Source: Porphyromonadaceae bacterium UBA7207 (GTDB lineage: Bacteria; Bacteroidota; Bacteroidia; Bacteroidales; Muribaculaceae). Taken from it: a DNA stretch of 27,767 bases. The notes beneath the pieces were generated by a model that was not told where the DNA came from, did no database searches, and was given only the letters and a program-made list of their open reading frames with translations. The stretch lies in the NCBI GenBank assembly GCA_002490635.1, contig DKUJ01000007.1, forward strand, positions 570-28,336, written 5' to 3'. The translations under genes were made by a program, and so were the position numbers. The first letter of the stretch is position 1. Each line of letters starts with the position of its first letter. This document shows, one piece after another, positions 1 through 8,584 of this stretch.

Positions 1-41
1 AGCCTGACTGTCGTATTGGATTACTTCGTGCCCACAGACGC

Positions 42-75
42 AAAAAGACGCCTGCCGAATGCCGGCAGGCGTCTT
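42..75 (-). terminator. Rho-independent terminator of the secreted-protein gene
   Basis: A 13-bp perfect stem (45-57 with 63-75) closes a 5-base loop. On the minus strand it is followed by a run of five T (complement of 42-46). It lies 25 bases after the stop codon of the minus-strand gene ending at 100, as expected for an intrinsic terminator. Confidence 0.9.
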
Positions 76-99
76 CCAGAGAATGTATGGGGCTCAGTA

Positions 100-3000
100 T
101 TACTTCACAACCACTTTGGTGGCCTTGTTGCCCTGACGGCGAACATAGATACCGGGGGTGAGGTTGTCGGCTTCGACAGCTACGCCCTGGAGGTTGAAGT
201 ACTGTACGGGGGCTTCGGAGTTTTCAACGTCTACGTTTTCGATGCCGCTGCTCTTGGTGATTGCGAACTCGGCCTTGGCGGGAGTAGTTGCAATGCCGCT
301 GTAGGGAAGTTCGTAAACCTTGTAACCACCGTTACGACGGTCGAACACATGGAGGTTGTTGCCGGCGTCGAAGGTCATCTGGCACCAGCGGGTGCGGCCG
401 GTGTTGGATTCGGGAGTGGGGAAGGTGTAGAGTTCGGTGAATGTGGGTTCCATGTACTCATCGTAGGAAACTGCGAACACGTGGATATCCATCGAGTTGT
501 AGCGGCCGAAAGCTGCCATGGTGCCGTCGGGGGTGATGGCGAAGCCGGCGTTGGTGTTGGGGATCAGGTCGAGGTTGGCGCTTGTCCATACTTTGTTGCC
601 TTCGGGATCGAAGAGCATCAGAGCGGGAACGTTGCCGTCGTTGGCGTCGGCACGGCCCTGGCTAACGTAGAAGTATCCGTTGTCGAGAGCTTCAACTTCA
701 ACGTTCTGGCTTGCGAACTGACCTTTCGATTCGAATACGAAAGTGGGAGCGGCGGTGATCATGTCGGCGGTGCCGAGGTCGTAGCGAACCACGGTGTTTT
801 CGTAGATGTCTTCGTCGTAGGCGAACATCTTGGTGTCTTCGCCCTTGCCGCCGAATGCTACCACGCAGGAGCCAGAACCGGTTTCCACGCCGTTGTAGGT
901 CACGGTGCCGTCGCCGGCCTGTGTTGCGCCTTCAACCATGAGCATGTTCACGGGTTCGGTTTCGGGGTTGAGGGGGTCGATACGCCAGTAGCCGGAGCCG
1001 TGGTCGGACCAGTCGGCGAATACAGCGTAGTTGCGGAGGGCGTCGCCACGGGTTGTGGAGGAGCCGTTGGAAGCGGTGAAGCCTGCGAAATTCTGGTGGT
1101 AGAGCTTGTCGCCCACGAGTTTGCCTTCGGGGTCGAAGACTGCGAAGCCGCGTGCCATGCCATGACCTACTACCATATAGCCATAGGAGTCATATTCGGC
1201 ATCGCGCATGAATACTACGCCGCCGGTAATGTTGAGGCTGTTCTGCCATTCGGCGGGAGCCTCGTAAATGATGCCTGCTGTTTCGTTTTCGCGGTCAGAG
1301 ATGAGTCGTACAAGCCAGGTGTACTTGCCGTCTTCGAGGTCGGAGATGCTGAAAGTGACCTCGTTGTCGCCCTTCACAACATTACTGATGGGGAAGTTGG
1401 CTACGGTCTGGCCTTCGGCGTCCTTGAGGACAACGTCGCCTTCGTCTGCGGCTTCGGTAGCTTTGAAGGTAACTTTGTAGTTGTCGTTCTCAACGACTGC
1501 GCCCTTCACTTCGTAAGCGAAAGCTTTGCGCACGCCTTTGCGGAAACCGTTAACCACAAGAACAGGAGCTTTGGTGATATCCTTGGGATAGGTGAGGGTG
1601 AAGGTGGCATTGATGAGGTCGGCTTTGAGGTTGTTGTCCATGCCACTGCGCTGGAGTTCGAATGTGCCTGCGCCGTTGGCGTCGGCAGCACCGAGGCTTA
1701 CGCTCCAGTCGGCACTGCCGATCTTGTAAGCGCCGCTGATAGCGGATGCGGAGTAGGTGTAGATAACATTGCCGTCTTCGTTAACCTCGCCATTGGAAGT
1801 CATCTTGTATGCGTCGGAAGCGGTCCATTCGTTGAAGTCGCCCAGGAGGTAGAGGTCGGGAGCGGTGAATGTTGCTTCGCCCTGGATGTCGAGGGTGAGG
1901 GCTTCGAGGTCGACAGTAAGAGTGTAGTTGCCGGTGGGAACATTGATGTTCTTGTCCTTGCCGGGGACAAGGGTGTAGGTGTTGCCGGGGAGGCAAGCGT
2001 CTTCATTCACGCCGAGAACACCGGCGTTGAATTCGTCCCATGTACCCTTTGCGGTAGAAATCTTGAAGCCGTCGGTGCCGGTCTGTGCGAGTTCGTAGGT
2101 GTACTTGCCGTCTTCGCCGAGGGTGAATTCCAGCGGATTTGCGGGATCCCAGCCGTTAACGCCACCTGCGATGTAGAGCGATTTTGCGGGTTCTTCTCCA
2201 GGAAGAGTGATTTCGTACATTGCCACGAAGCTCTGGCCTGCATAACCGGAAATATAAATTTGGTAGAGCTCAACCTTGGTATCGCTGACCTTGCGGGCGA
2301 TAAGGTTGCAGCCGTTGCCGCTCTTGCCTGCGTTCTCGGGGTCGCCACCGAGCTCGGGAGCATAATTTGTGGAGAAAATAACGTGGCCGTTCTCATCGCT
2401 GATGATGAAGTTGGACTGCCATGCCTTGTAGGAGCGGGCACGTACAGCATAGGTGTGTTCGCCGAGAGTGAACACGTCCATACCGTTCTGATTGGCCGGA
2501 CCTACGTTGGACCATCCTGCGGGGAGTTCTTCTTCGGCGATGGCGGGGAATTCAGCTATTTCACCGTTCTCATCGAGATATTTTATAACACCGCCGTTGG
2601 CAGGAGTGTAGTAGAACGCAGTGTGGTAGTTGCTGTCGTCCATGTCGGCAAAAGGCATTGAGGGCTGTGCGATAGCCATGTTGTTGGCTGCGCCCATGTC
2701 GACATCGGCACCATATTCGAGTTCTGTGAACTCACCTTCCATGAACATCATGGGTACGGGGAAGGTCTGTTTCTGCGCAGTGAGGTAGAAGATACCGCCT
2801 TCGCCGAAGAAGTCGCCGGAGGCGCGGCCTACAATGTCGGTACGTCCACCGGCGTATATGGAGTTTGTGGGAGCCGAGACTGTAACAGATTTTACTGTCT
2901 GGAAGTCGTTGGAAATAAGCAGCCAGTTGGTCCAGTTGTTAGCCGAAGTAGGCCATGTGGGCTGGATAGCGATGTTGCCGGCGTCGTCCATTGTGAAGCC

Positions 3001-3267
3001 GCGGTTGAGAGCCGATGTGTGGGTATAGACCACTTTGCTCTGCGATCCGGCGGGAGCGGAACCGTCGATTTCGATAATTTCGGCAGCGTTGGCAATATAA
3101 ATTTTGCCATTCACACCATTTCCGTTACGATAGTTTGTGGAGTTACCTTCGGCGGGGAGGCCTTCCTGGGTAAACCACTTCTGAGTAACGACAGGCTCCT
3201 GCGCGTTCATCGCGCCGAGAGCAGTCATTGCCGCGCCCAGAGCAAAAGAGCGTAAAGAAAGTTTCAT
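100..3267 (-). CDS. Secreted protein with SusE/F-like modules and type IX-style C-terminal sorting tail
   Basis: The protein has 1055 residues. I chose the start at 3267 because it begins with a clean signal peptide (MKLSLRSFALGAA..., cleavage after about residue 22, NAQ|EP); the frame stays open upstream to 3480 but that part lies across the promoter. There is no lipobox, so it is not an SPI-II lipoprotein. Residues about 25-350 and 670-1000 look like repeated beta-strand, propeller-like sequence. Two modules at about 362-460 and 468-570 start with the pattern LYIAGGVNGW / LYLLGDFNEW, typical of SusE/SusF starch-binding-like domains. An Ig-like segment lies near 570-660. The last ~50 residues (YFNLQGVAVEADNLTPGIYV..., ending TKVVVK) match the Bacteroidales C-terminal tail used by the type IX secretion system. 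Probably exported to the cell surface, possibly binding glycan; the ligand is unknown. Confidence 0.85.
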   Translation of the reverse strand: MKLSLRSFALGAAMTALGAMNAQEPVVTQKWFTQEGLPAEGNSTNYRNGNGVNGKIYIANAAEIIEIDGSAPAGSQSKVVYTHTSALNRGFTMDDAGNIAIQPTWPTSANNWTNWLLISNDFQTVKSVTVSAPTNSIYAGGRTDIVGRASGDFFGEGGIFYLTAQKQTFPVPMMFMEGEFTELEYGADVDMGAANNMAIAQPSMPFADMDDSNYHTAFYYTPANGGVIKYLDENGEIAEFPAIAEEELPAGWSNVGPANQNGMDVFTLGEHTYAVRARSYKAWQSNFIISDENGHVIFSTNYAPELGGDPENAGKSGNGCNLIARKVSDTKVELYQIYISGYAGQSFVAMYEITLPGEEPAKSLYIAGGVNGWDPANPLEFTLGEDGKYTYELAQTGTDGFKISTAKGTWDEFNAGVLGVNEDACLPGNTYTLVPGKDKNINVPTGNYTLTVDLEALTLDIQGEATFTAPDLYLLGDFNEWTASDAYKMTSNGEVNEDGNVIYTYSASAISGAYKIGSADWSVSLGAADANGAGTFELQRSGMDNNLKADLINATFTLTYPKDITKAPVLVVNGFRKGVRKAFAYEVKGAVVENDNYKVTFKATEAADEGDVVLKDAEGQTVANFPISNVVKGDNEVTFSISDLEDGKYTWLVRLISDRENETAGIIYEAPAEWQNSLNITGGVVFMRDAEYDSYGYMVVGHGMARGFAVFDPEGKLVGDKLYHQNFAGFTASNGSSTTRGDALRNYAVFADWSDHGSGYWRIDPLNPETEPVNMLMVEGATQAGDGTVTYNGVETGSGSCVVAFGGKGEDTKMFAYDEDIYENTVVRYDLGTADMITAAPTFVFESKGQFASQNVEVEALDNGYFYVSQGRADANDGNVPALMLFDPEGNKVWTSANLDLIPNTNAGFAITPDGTMAAFGRYNSMDIHVFAVSYDEYMEPTFTELYTFPTPESNTGRTRWCQMTFDAGNNLHVFDRRNGGYKVYELPYSGIATTPAKAEFAITKSSGIENVDVENSEAPVQYFNLQGVAVEADNLTPGIYVRRQGNKATKVVVK

Positions 3268-3337
3268 GTTACTGATTTTTTGGTTGATAGATGATGAATA
3301 ATTGTGATTTCTCAGTAAGAATGCTTGGTTAATTCGC

Positions 3338-3368
3338 CAAAGGTAGCTGTAAATCCGCCGACATGCAA
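3338..3368 (-). promoter_or_regulatory. Bacteroidales-type promoter for the secreted-protein gene
   Basis: On the minus strand a TACCTTTG element (3345-3338) matches the -7 consensus TAnnTTTG of Bacteroides sigma-ABfr. A TTG (3368-3366) lies 20 bases further upstream, the usual place of the -33 element. Transcription would start near 3334, giving a leader of about 67 bases before the ATG at 3267. Confidence 0.65.
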
Positions 3369-3569
3369 GGTTTAACAAATTCTTTTTAGAATATTTAACC
3401 CTACGGTTAGCTAAAAAGCATTTTAAAAGTCTATCCATTTTATTGCCGGATACGTACAATCTTTCGATAAAAACAGCCATTATTTGGTTATTTTATAAGC
3501 CGGAACATTATATGACACGCACATCTGGCAACCAAACATATTATTGGTTGCGGCGTTACACAATAAAAG

Positions 3570-3600
3570 TTTGCTGCAGAAGAAAAAATTCGTAATTTTG
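3570..3600 (+). promoter_or_regulatory. Promoter of the small two-gene cassette
   Basis: TTTG at 3570-3573 and TAATTTTG at 3593-3600 are separated by 19 bases, matching both halves of the Bacteroides -33/-7 promoter. The predicted start near 3604 gives a leader of about 17 bases to the ATG at 3621. The promoter appears intact although the second gene it serves is broken. Confidence 0.6.
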
Positions 3601-3620
3601 TAACCAAAACACTAATAATT

Positions 3621-3755
3621 ATGGAGACGACAAACACTATCAGAATCCCCAAACCATCCAGGGAATTGGTCGCTTTCATAGAAAGAGCGCAACGCCAAAA
3701 GAAAGAACGCATGAAGAAAATATGCGACAAATACCGTAAGCTTACCAACGGTTAA
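3621..3755 (+). CDS. Small 44-residue charged protein, first gene of a decayed cassette
   Basis: ATG at 3621, TAA at 3753-3755, 44 residues. The sequence begins METTNTIRIPKPSRELVAFI and continues into a strongly basic helix (residues about 21-40, rich in Lys, Arg and Gln). Support as a gene: a well-placed promoter, an ATG shortly after the predicted start of transcription, and a TAATG overlap with the following reading frame, which is translational coupling typical of this phylum. I do not recognise the family. The size, charge and coupling to a larger partner resemble the small first gene of a toxin-antitoxin-like pair, but that is inference from layout only. Codon use (AGA, ATA, AAA) is AT-richer than in the surrounding core genes. 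Confidence 0.55.
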   Translation: METTNTIRIPKPSRELVAFIERAQRQKKERMKKICDKYRKLTNG

Positions 3756-4261
3756 TGGAATCCATAGAAACTATCATTCCCGATAATGAGGGCAATCATT
3801 TGGTGATTGTCCTCAGTTTTTATGATGATAATGACAAAACGGGTACATTCCAGATACCACAGAATTTGTAGAACTGGATATTGCTGATATTTCAATCGAC
3901 AAATTACATATAGACCTGCCGCTCAACTTAAGCGCGTTCTTTAAAATGTGCCAATGGCTGATTGATCAGTTCTCAATATTTCCCAATGCTGTATTCTCGT
4001 TCATATGCTCGACCGATCCATTGGAAACACATCATTCCGCAATGGCATCCGAGCAATACAGATGGAATCTTTTTGAAAATTTATATCAACGCAATATCCC
4101 TAAATTGACTGAAATGGGGATAGAGTCAGGGGATAGAGTCAAAGGATATAATTGTCGGAACCGACGGGTATCAGACATTCGCACGCGTGTTTTATCGGAT
4201 AAAACATGCTCCCGTTATCCACCTGGTTATCCAACATCTCACCAATAAATATTCAGCATAA
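3755..4261 (+). pseudogene. Broken gene for a ~164-residue protein of unknown function (two frameshifts)
   Basis: Reading starts at the ATG overlapping the previous stop (MESIETIIPDNEGNHLVIVL...) but hits TAG at 3869. The sense of the protein continues in the -1 frame from about 3841 (GYIPDTTEFVELD...FSFICSTDPLETHH...QYRWNLFENLY); one missing G in the run at 3841-3843 would explain this. A second shift comes from an exact 13-bp tandem duplication at 4116-4141. Beyond it the protein resumes one frame over (KDIIVGTDGYQTFARVFYR...) and ends at TAA 4259-4261. Restoring one G and removing one repeat copy gives an uninterrupted 164-residue protein. The family is not certain. The central ICS-D...R..LF region is loosely reminiscent of small Bacteroidales proteins of the DUF6169 kind (memory only, low confidence). 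Confidence 0.8.
4116..4141 (+). repeat. Exact 13-bp tandem duplication inside the broken gene
   Basis: GGGGATAGAGTCA occurs at 4116-4128 and again, directly abutting, at 4129-4141. Because 13 is not a multiple of three it shifts the frame by one. Removing one copy joins ...TEMGIES to KDIIVGTDG... in a single frame, so the repeat is the lesion rather than part of the protein. Replication slippage is the simplest cause, and the change could be reversible. Confidence 0.95.
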
Positions 4262-4351
4262 GCGCGATTATAAGTTTTTTTCGCCGGAATGTAATTTTCG
4301 GCAGACAATTGCGTCTTTTATAGCGAGGCTTCCTATCGGAGCGTACTTGCT

Positions 4352-5020
4352 ATGATACATCTTAAAGACGTAAATAAAACCTACCCCGGGGCGGTGCCCC
4401 TGCACGTGCTCAAGGATATCAACCTTGATATCGCCCGCGGCGAGCTGGTGGCCATCATGGGCGCTTCCGGCTCCGGAAAGAGCACACTGCTGAATATCCT
4501 CGGCATCCTCGACAGCTACGATACGGGGGAATATATTCTCGACGGCATCCTCATCCGCGACCTGGGCGAGAACCGCGCCGCCGACCTGCGCAACCGCAAG
4601 ATAGGTTTCGTTTTCCAGTCGTTCAATCTCATAGGCTACAAGAACGCCCTCGAGAATGTGGCTCTGCCGCTGTTCTACCAGGGTATAGGGCGCAAACGGC
4701 GCAATGCCTTGGCCATGGAGCAACTCGAACGCCTCGGCCTTGCCGACCGGGCGCACCATCTGCCCGGCGAGCTATCCGGAGGCCAGAAACAGCGTGTGGC
4801 CATAGCCCGCGCGCTGGTGACAAATCCTGCAATCATACTGGCCGACGAGCCCACCGGCGCCCTGGACTCATCCACCTCCAAAGAGGTGATGGAGGTATTC
4901 CGGCAGCTGAATGCCGAGGGCATGACCACCGTGATTGTTACCCACGACCCCGCCGTTGGCGCCGCCACACACCGCATCGTGCGGATTGTGGACGGCAGAA
5001 TTGTCGACTCCGATGCTTGA
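4352..5020 (+). CDS. ABC transporter ATPase, MacB/LolD type
   Basis: The 222-residue nucleotide-binding subunit powers the transporter encoded by the following genes. All signature motifs are present: Walker A GASGSGKST (37-45), Q-loop Gln89 (VFQSFNL), signature LSGGQ (141-145), Walker B IILADEPTGALD (161-172) and H-loop His198. The DEPTGALD form and the length are typical of the MacB/LolD/FtsE group that works with FtsX-fold permeases. It is the first gene of a five-gene plus-strand operon; its TGA overlaps the next gene's ATG. The 90 bases upstream hold only a weak promoter match (TAATTTTC at 4292-4299). Substrate cannot be read from the ATPase. Confidence 0.95.
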   Translation: MIHLKDVNKTYPGAVPLHVLKDINLDIARGELVAIMGASGSGKSTLLNILGILDSYDTGEYILDGILIRDLGENRAADLRNRKIGFVFQSFNLIGYKNALENVALPLFYQGIGRKRRNALAMEQLERLGLADRAHHLPGELSGGQKQRVAIARALVTNPAIILADEPTGALDSSTSKEVMEVFRQLNAEGMTTVIVTHDPAVGAATHRIVRIVDGRIVDSDA

Positions 5021-6236
5021 CCTCTTTCGCGAAATCGGCCAGACCATGCGCAGCAACCGGCTGCGCACCATCCTCACCGGAATCTCGGTGAGCTGGGGCG
5101 TGTTCATGCTCATTCTTCTGCTCGGCATGGCAAAAGGCCTTGTGAACGCCTTCGAGGCAAACCAGACATCCGAAAGCATGGGCAAAATCAACGTGTGGAA
5201 CGGTATCACTTCCAGACCCTGGAGGGGATACTCCGATGGCCGCTACATACGCCAGCGCAACTCCGACCTGCAGCCGGTGGTGGAAAACAGCCATGGCCTC
5301 ATAGCCTCCGGCAGCGCTTTCGCCACAAACGACACCGCAAAAATACACGGCCCGGCCGACTTTGTATCCGGCGGCTTCATGGCTGTATATCCGGCGGCCA
5401 TCGAGTATGAGGGAATCGACATGCAGAGCGGTCACTTCATCAACGACCTCGACATGGAGCTGCGCCGCCGCTCGATAGTGATTTCGGCACGCACAGCACG
5501 CCTTCTGTTCGGCAGCGAAGACAATGCCCTGGGCAAAAAAGTGTCGGCAATGGGTTTGGCGTGGACGGTTACCGGAATATTCAGCCACAACTGGCGCAAC
5601 ACGTCCTATGTACCGTACTCCACATATGCATCCATAACCGGCGGCGACGACTTCGTGTATCAGCTGCAGTTAGAGCTGGCCGACAATGTGGCCACCGAGG
5701 AACAGGCCGATGCCGCCGAGCAGAGTCTGCGCCGCACCATGGCCGCCCGCCACAACTTCGACCCCGACGACAGCAATGCCTTGTGGATGTGGAATTCATT
5801 CAAGTCATATCTCACCAACAAGGAGGTGAACAACTATCTCGTGCTGGCCGTATGGGTGCTGGGACTGCTCACACTGCTCACTGGCATAGTGGGCGTGAGC
5901 AATATAATGTTCGTGTCGGTGCGCGAGCGCACTCACGAGATAGGCATCCGCCGTGCCATTGGCGCGCGCCCTCGCTCGATTCTGGTGCAGGTTCTGTGCG
6001 AAAGCGTGGCCATCACCGCTCTGTTCGGCTATATAGGGGTGTTTTCAGGCATGATAATCCTTCAGTTAGCTGATGCCAACATCGGCGACAAAAATGTGAT
6101 AAACAATCCCACCGTGGATATCAGTCTGGCCATGCAGGTAACCGTGGCGCTTATTGTCGCCGGCGCACTGGCAGGGCTTTTCCCGGCCCTCAAGGCCATA
6201 AAAGTAAAACCAGTGGAGGCACTCCGCGACGAATGA
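5013..6236 (+). CDS. MacB-like ABC permease (first of two)
   Basis: The protein has 407 residues. I start at 5013 (MLDLFREIGQTMRSNRLRT), which overlaps the ATPase stop by 8 bases and matches the family's N-terminus; the frame is open upstream to 4935 but that is inside the ATPase gene. Layout: a first membrane helix at about 20-42; a large periplasmic MacB-type core domain (about 45-270); then three helices in an FtsX domain. The FtsX domain has the conserved SVRERTHEIGIRRAIGARP segment and ends FPALKAIKVKPVEALRDE, both hallmarks of MacB/FtsX permeases. It likely pairs with the next permease as a heterodimer driven by the upstream ATPase. In this family energy is used to move substrates from the periplasm out through an outer-membrane channel rather than across the inner membrane. 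Confidence 0.93.
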   Translation: MLDLFREIGQTMRSNRLRTILTGISVSWGVFMLILLLGMAKGLVNAFEANQTSESMGKINVWNGITSRPWRGYSDGRYIRQRNSDLQPVVENSHGLIASGSAFATNDTAKIHGPADFVSGGFMAVYPAAIEYEGIDMQSGHFINDLDMELRRRSIVISARTARLLFGSEDNALGKKVSAMGLAWTVTGIFSHNWRNTSYVPYSTYASITGGDDFVYQLQLELADNVATEEQADAAEQSLRRTMAARHNFDPDDSNALWMWNSFKSYLTNKEVNNYLVLAVWVLGLLTLLTGIVGVSNIMFVSVRERTHEIGIRRAIGARPRSILVQVLCESVAITALFGYIGVFSGMIILQLADANIGDKNVINNPTVDISLAMQVTVALIVAGALAGLFPALKAIKVKPVEALRDE

Positions 6237-6239
6237 GCC

Positions 6240-7487
6240 ATGAAAGTCACATTCTTCGACCTTGAAAACTGGCGCGAGATAGCCGCCACCCTCGGCCGCA
6301 ACAAAACGCGCACCTTCCTCACCGCCTTCGGCATTTTCTGGGGCACGGCCATGCTGGCACTGCTCTGGGGTGCCTCGCGGGGATTCGAAGGCATAGTCAG
6401 CCGCCAGTTCGCAGGCCTGGCCACAAACATGGGAGGCGTATCGCCCGGCACGCGCAGCATTTCCTACCGGGGCTTCAACAAAGGCAGCTCATGGAACATG
6501 AACGTGGCCGACATCGCCGCCATCCGCCGCACCGCCCCTGCTATAGAATATTCCACCGAACTCGGCTTCGCCAATGCCCGCGCCATCAATGGCCAATACA
6601 GCAAGAATGTGCGCATAATAGGAGTCGAGGCCGAGTACAATCTCATAACCTCGCCTGTGCTCTACGGCGGACGTCTGCTCAACGACTCCGACGTGGCCGG
6701 CTCGCGCAAAGTGTGCCTCATAGGCAACAACCTCGCCAACGAGCTGTTCCCCGACGAAGACCCCGTGGGGCGCTCGGTAACCATCAGCGGAATCCGTTTC
6801 CTGATAATCGGACGTGCCGGCCAGCTCGGAGAAGTGAGCATCGGCGGCCGCCTCGACGAGAGCATACTGATGCCGGCAAGCACTCTGCGCCGCGCCTTCA
6901 ATCAGGGCAACAACGTATTCTTCTTCCTGTACACGGCACCTAGAGGCCATAAGCCTTCCGACAACAAGGAGGCCATCCGCAGGGTACTGTCGTCGACCCA
7001 TGTGATATCCCCCGACGACGAGAACGCATATGACTTCATGGACGTGAGCGATATGTTCGACATGGTGAACAAGCTTTTCATGGGCATATCGCTGGTTGCC
7101 CTTTTCATCGGCGGCAGCTCGCTGATGGCCGGAGTGATAGGCGTGGGCAACATAATGTGGATTATCGTGCGCGAACGCACCCATGAATTCGGCGTCCGCC
7201 GCGCTTTGGGAGCACGCCCGGCCGACATAACCATGCAGGTGCTCAGCGAGAGCGTCGTGCTCACTCTTGTGGCGGGTACCGCCGGCGTGTGTTTCGCGGC
7301 GGCCATTCTTGCCGCGGTGGAACACGCCACCGCCAAGCCCATGCTGCCGCCGGCAGGATTCCAGCTCAGTTTCGGCGTGGCCATGACCATCGTGTTCATG
7401 TTCCTTGTGCTGGGAAGTGCCGCCGGCACTCTTCCAGCAGTAAAAGCTATGAAAATAAAACCTATAGAAGCTATCCGAGAAAAATGA
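6240..7487 (+). CDS. MacB-like ABC permease (second of two)
   Basis: This 415-residue paralogue of the preceding permease starts 3 bases after its stop. It has the same plan: an N-terminal helix after NKTRTFLTAFGIFWG (about 22-45), a periplasmic core domain, then an FtsX domain with IVRERTHEFGVRRALGARP and the terminal LPAVKAMKIKPIEAIREK. Two different permeases beside one ATPase suggest a heterodimer, unlike E. coli MacB, a homodimer with fused ATPase. The stop overlaps the adaptor start (ATGA), so translation is probably coupled. Substrate unknown; relatives export peptides, lipoprotein-like molecules or antibiotics. Confidence 0.93.
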   Translation: MKVTFFDLENWREIAATLGRNKTRTFLTAFGIFWGTAMLALLWGASRGFEGIVSRQFAGLATNMGGVSPGTRSISYRGFNKGSSWNMNVADIAAIRRTAPAIEYSTELGFANARAINGQYSKNVRIIGVEAEYNLITSPVLYGGRLLNDSDVAGSRKVCLIGNNLANELFPDEDPVGRSVTISGIRFLIIGRAGQLGEVSIGGRLDESILMPASTLRRAFNQGNNVFFFLYTAPRGHKPSDNKEAIRRVLSSTHVISPDDENAYDFMDVSDMFDMVNKLFMGISLVALFIGGSSLMAGVIGVGNIMWIIVRERTHEFGVRRALGARPADITMQVLSESVVLTLVAGTAGVCFAAAILAAVEHATAKPMLPPAGFQLSFGVAMTIVFMFLVLGSAAGTLPAVKAMKIKPIEAIREK

Positions 7488-8584
7488 AAAAATTCTTCCG
7501 CACTTCCCTGTGGATTCTGCTGGCGCTGCTCGCGGCGGGCACTTTCTTCTTCCTTTGGCAAAATTCCCGTCCGCGCCACGACAGATACGAGAGCGTTGTT
7601 CCCGCTTTCGACACCATAGAGCGCACCACTGTGCTCACCGGCACCATCGAGCCTCGCGACGAAATTCAGATCAAGCCCCAGATATCCGGCATAATCGCGG
7701 AAATCGCCGTCGAGCCCGGCGACCAGGTGCGCATCGGCGACATAATAGCCCGAATCAAGGTTGTGCCCGAAGCTTCGCAGCTAAGTTCGGCACAGAACCG
7801 CCTGAGCGTGGCCTCTATAGGACTCAACGAAAAGGAAACCACCTTCCGCCGCGACAGCGTGCTGTATAGCAGGCAGGTAATCTCCCGCCAGGAATTCGAG
7901 ACCTCGCTGAACGCCCGCGCCCGTGCCCGCGAGGAAGTGGACGCCGCCGAAGATGCCCTGGCTATCGTGCGCGAGGGCGTGAGCCGCTACAACGCAACCG
8001 AGAGCAACACCATGGTTCGCGCCACCGTCGACGGCCTGGTGCTTGATGTGCCGGTGCAGGTGGGCAGCTCGGTAATCCAGGCCAATACCCTCAACGACGG
8101 CACCACAGTGGCGGTAATAGCCGACATGTCAGACCTCATTTTCCGTGGAAAGGTCGACGAGACCGAGGTGGGCATGCTTCGCGCCGGCATGCCTCTCACA
8201 ATCACCGTGGGAGCAATCCCGGAACTCGAGGCACACTCGCAGATAGAATACATAGCCCCCAAAGGCGACAACAGCAGCGGCGCAAATACATTTGAAATCA
8301 AGGCCGCTATCCCTGCCGAGAATACCGCCGGCATGCGCTCGGGCTACAGCGCCAACGCCACCATAGCCCTGGCATCATCGGGCCGTGTTCTGACACTGCC
8401 CGAGGGCGTGATAGAATTCGCCGGCGACAGCACCTTCGTGCACATCCTCACCGACAGCCTCGCCGAGCCACGGAAATACCTCCGCAAGGCCGTCGAAACC
8501 GGTCTCAGCGACGGCATAAACATAGAAATCACCGCAGGAATCGACAGCACGGTCATAGTCCGCGGCAAGAAAACAGTCGAATGA
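7484..8584 (+). CDS. Periplasmic adaptor (HlyD/MacA-type membrane fusion protein)
   Basis: The protein has 366 residues. The start at 7484 gives a short basic N-terminus followed by one hydrophobic anchor (about 7-26, WILLALLAAGTFFFLW) and overlaps the upstream stop by four bases. The first half of the lipoyl/barrel-sandwich domain is at about 60-95 (IKPQISGIIAEIAVEPGDQV). A coiled-coil hairpin rich in Ala, Arg and Glu follows (about 95-165). The second half lipoyl segment is at about 180-215 (VRATVDGLVLDVPVQVGS), then beta-barrel and membrane-proximal domains. It bridges the permease pair to the TolC-like channel encoded next. The order ATPase-permease-permease-adaptor-channel supports a MacAB-TolC-like machine. 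Confidence 0.92.
   Translation: MKKFFRTSLWILLALLAAGTFFFLWQNSRPRHDRYESVVPAFDTIERTTVLTGTIEPRDEIQIKPQISGIIAEIAVEPGDQVRIGDIIARIKVVPEASQLSSAQNRLSVASIGLNEKETTFRRDSVLYSRQVISRQEFETSLNARARAREEVDAAEDALAIVREGVSRYNATESNTMVRATVDGLVLDVPVQVGSSVIQANTLNDGTTVAVIADMSDLIFRGKVDETEVGMLRAGMPLTITVGAIPELEAHSQIEYIAPKGDNSSGANTFEIKAAIPAENTAGMRSGYSANATIALASSGRVLTLPEGVIEFAGDSTFVHILTDSLAEPRKYLRKAVETGLSDGINIEITAGIDSTVIVRGKKTVE

Larger units (their letters stand above)
3268..3620. other. AT-rich divergent intergenic region
   Basis: This 353-base stretch lies between the minus-strand secreted-protein gene and the plus-strand 44-codon gene. It holds a promoter-like element facing each way (listed separately). I see no convincing coding region between them: the minus-strand frame covering 3488-3748 runs through the plus-strand promoter and small gene and has no recognisable content. 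The base composition is much richer in A and T than the flanking core genes. Confidence 0.6.

Noticed and set aside
16..2661. 881-codon open frame on the plus strand opposite the secreted-protein gene
   Set aside because: Composition is dominated by Val, Gly, Phe and His, as expected of an antisense shadow of a GC-biased gene. The minus strand has a signal peptide, recognisable modules, a promoter and a terminator.
3841..3871. Programmed -1 frameshift in the small cassette
   Set aside because: No slippery heptamer or downstream stem is evident, and a second unrelated lesion downstream would still kill the protein. Mutation is simpler.
3946..4248. 100-codon frame as a stand-alone gene
   Set aside because: It is the middle part of the broken gene 3755-4261: it starts mid-protein, and its C-terminal part after 4141 is frameshifted nonsense caused by the 13-bp duplication.
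4292..4299. TAATTTTC as promoter of the efflux operon
   Set aside because: One mismatch at a key position and no -33 element; too weak to list as a feature, though the operon must have a promoter near here or be read from the upstream cassette.
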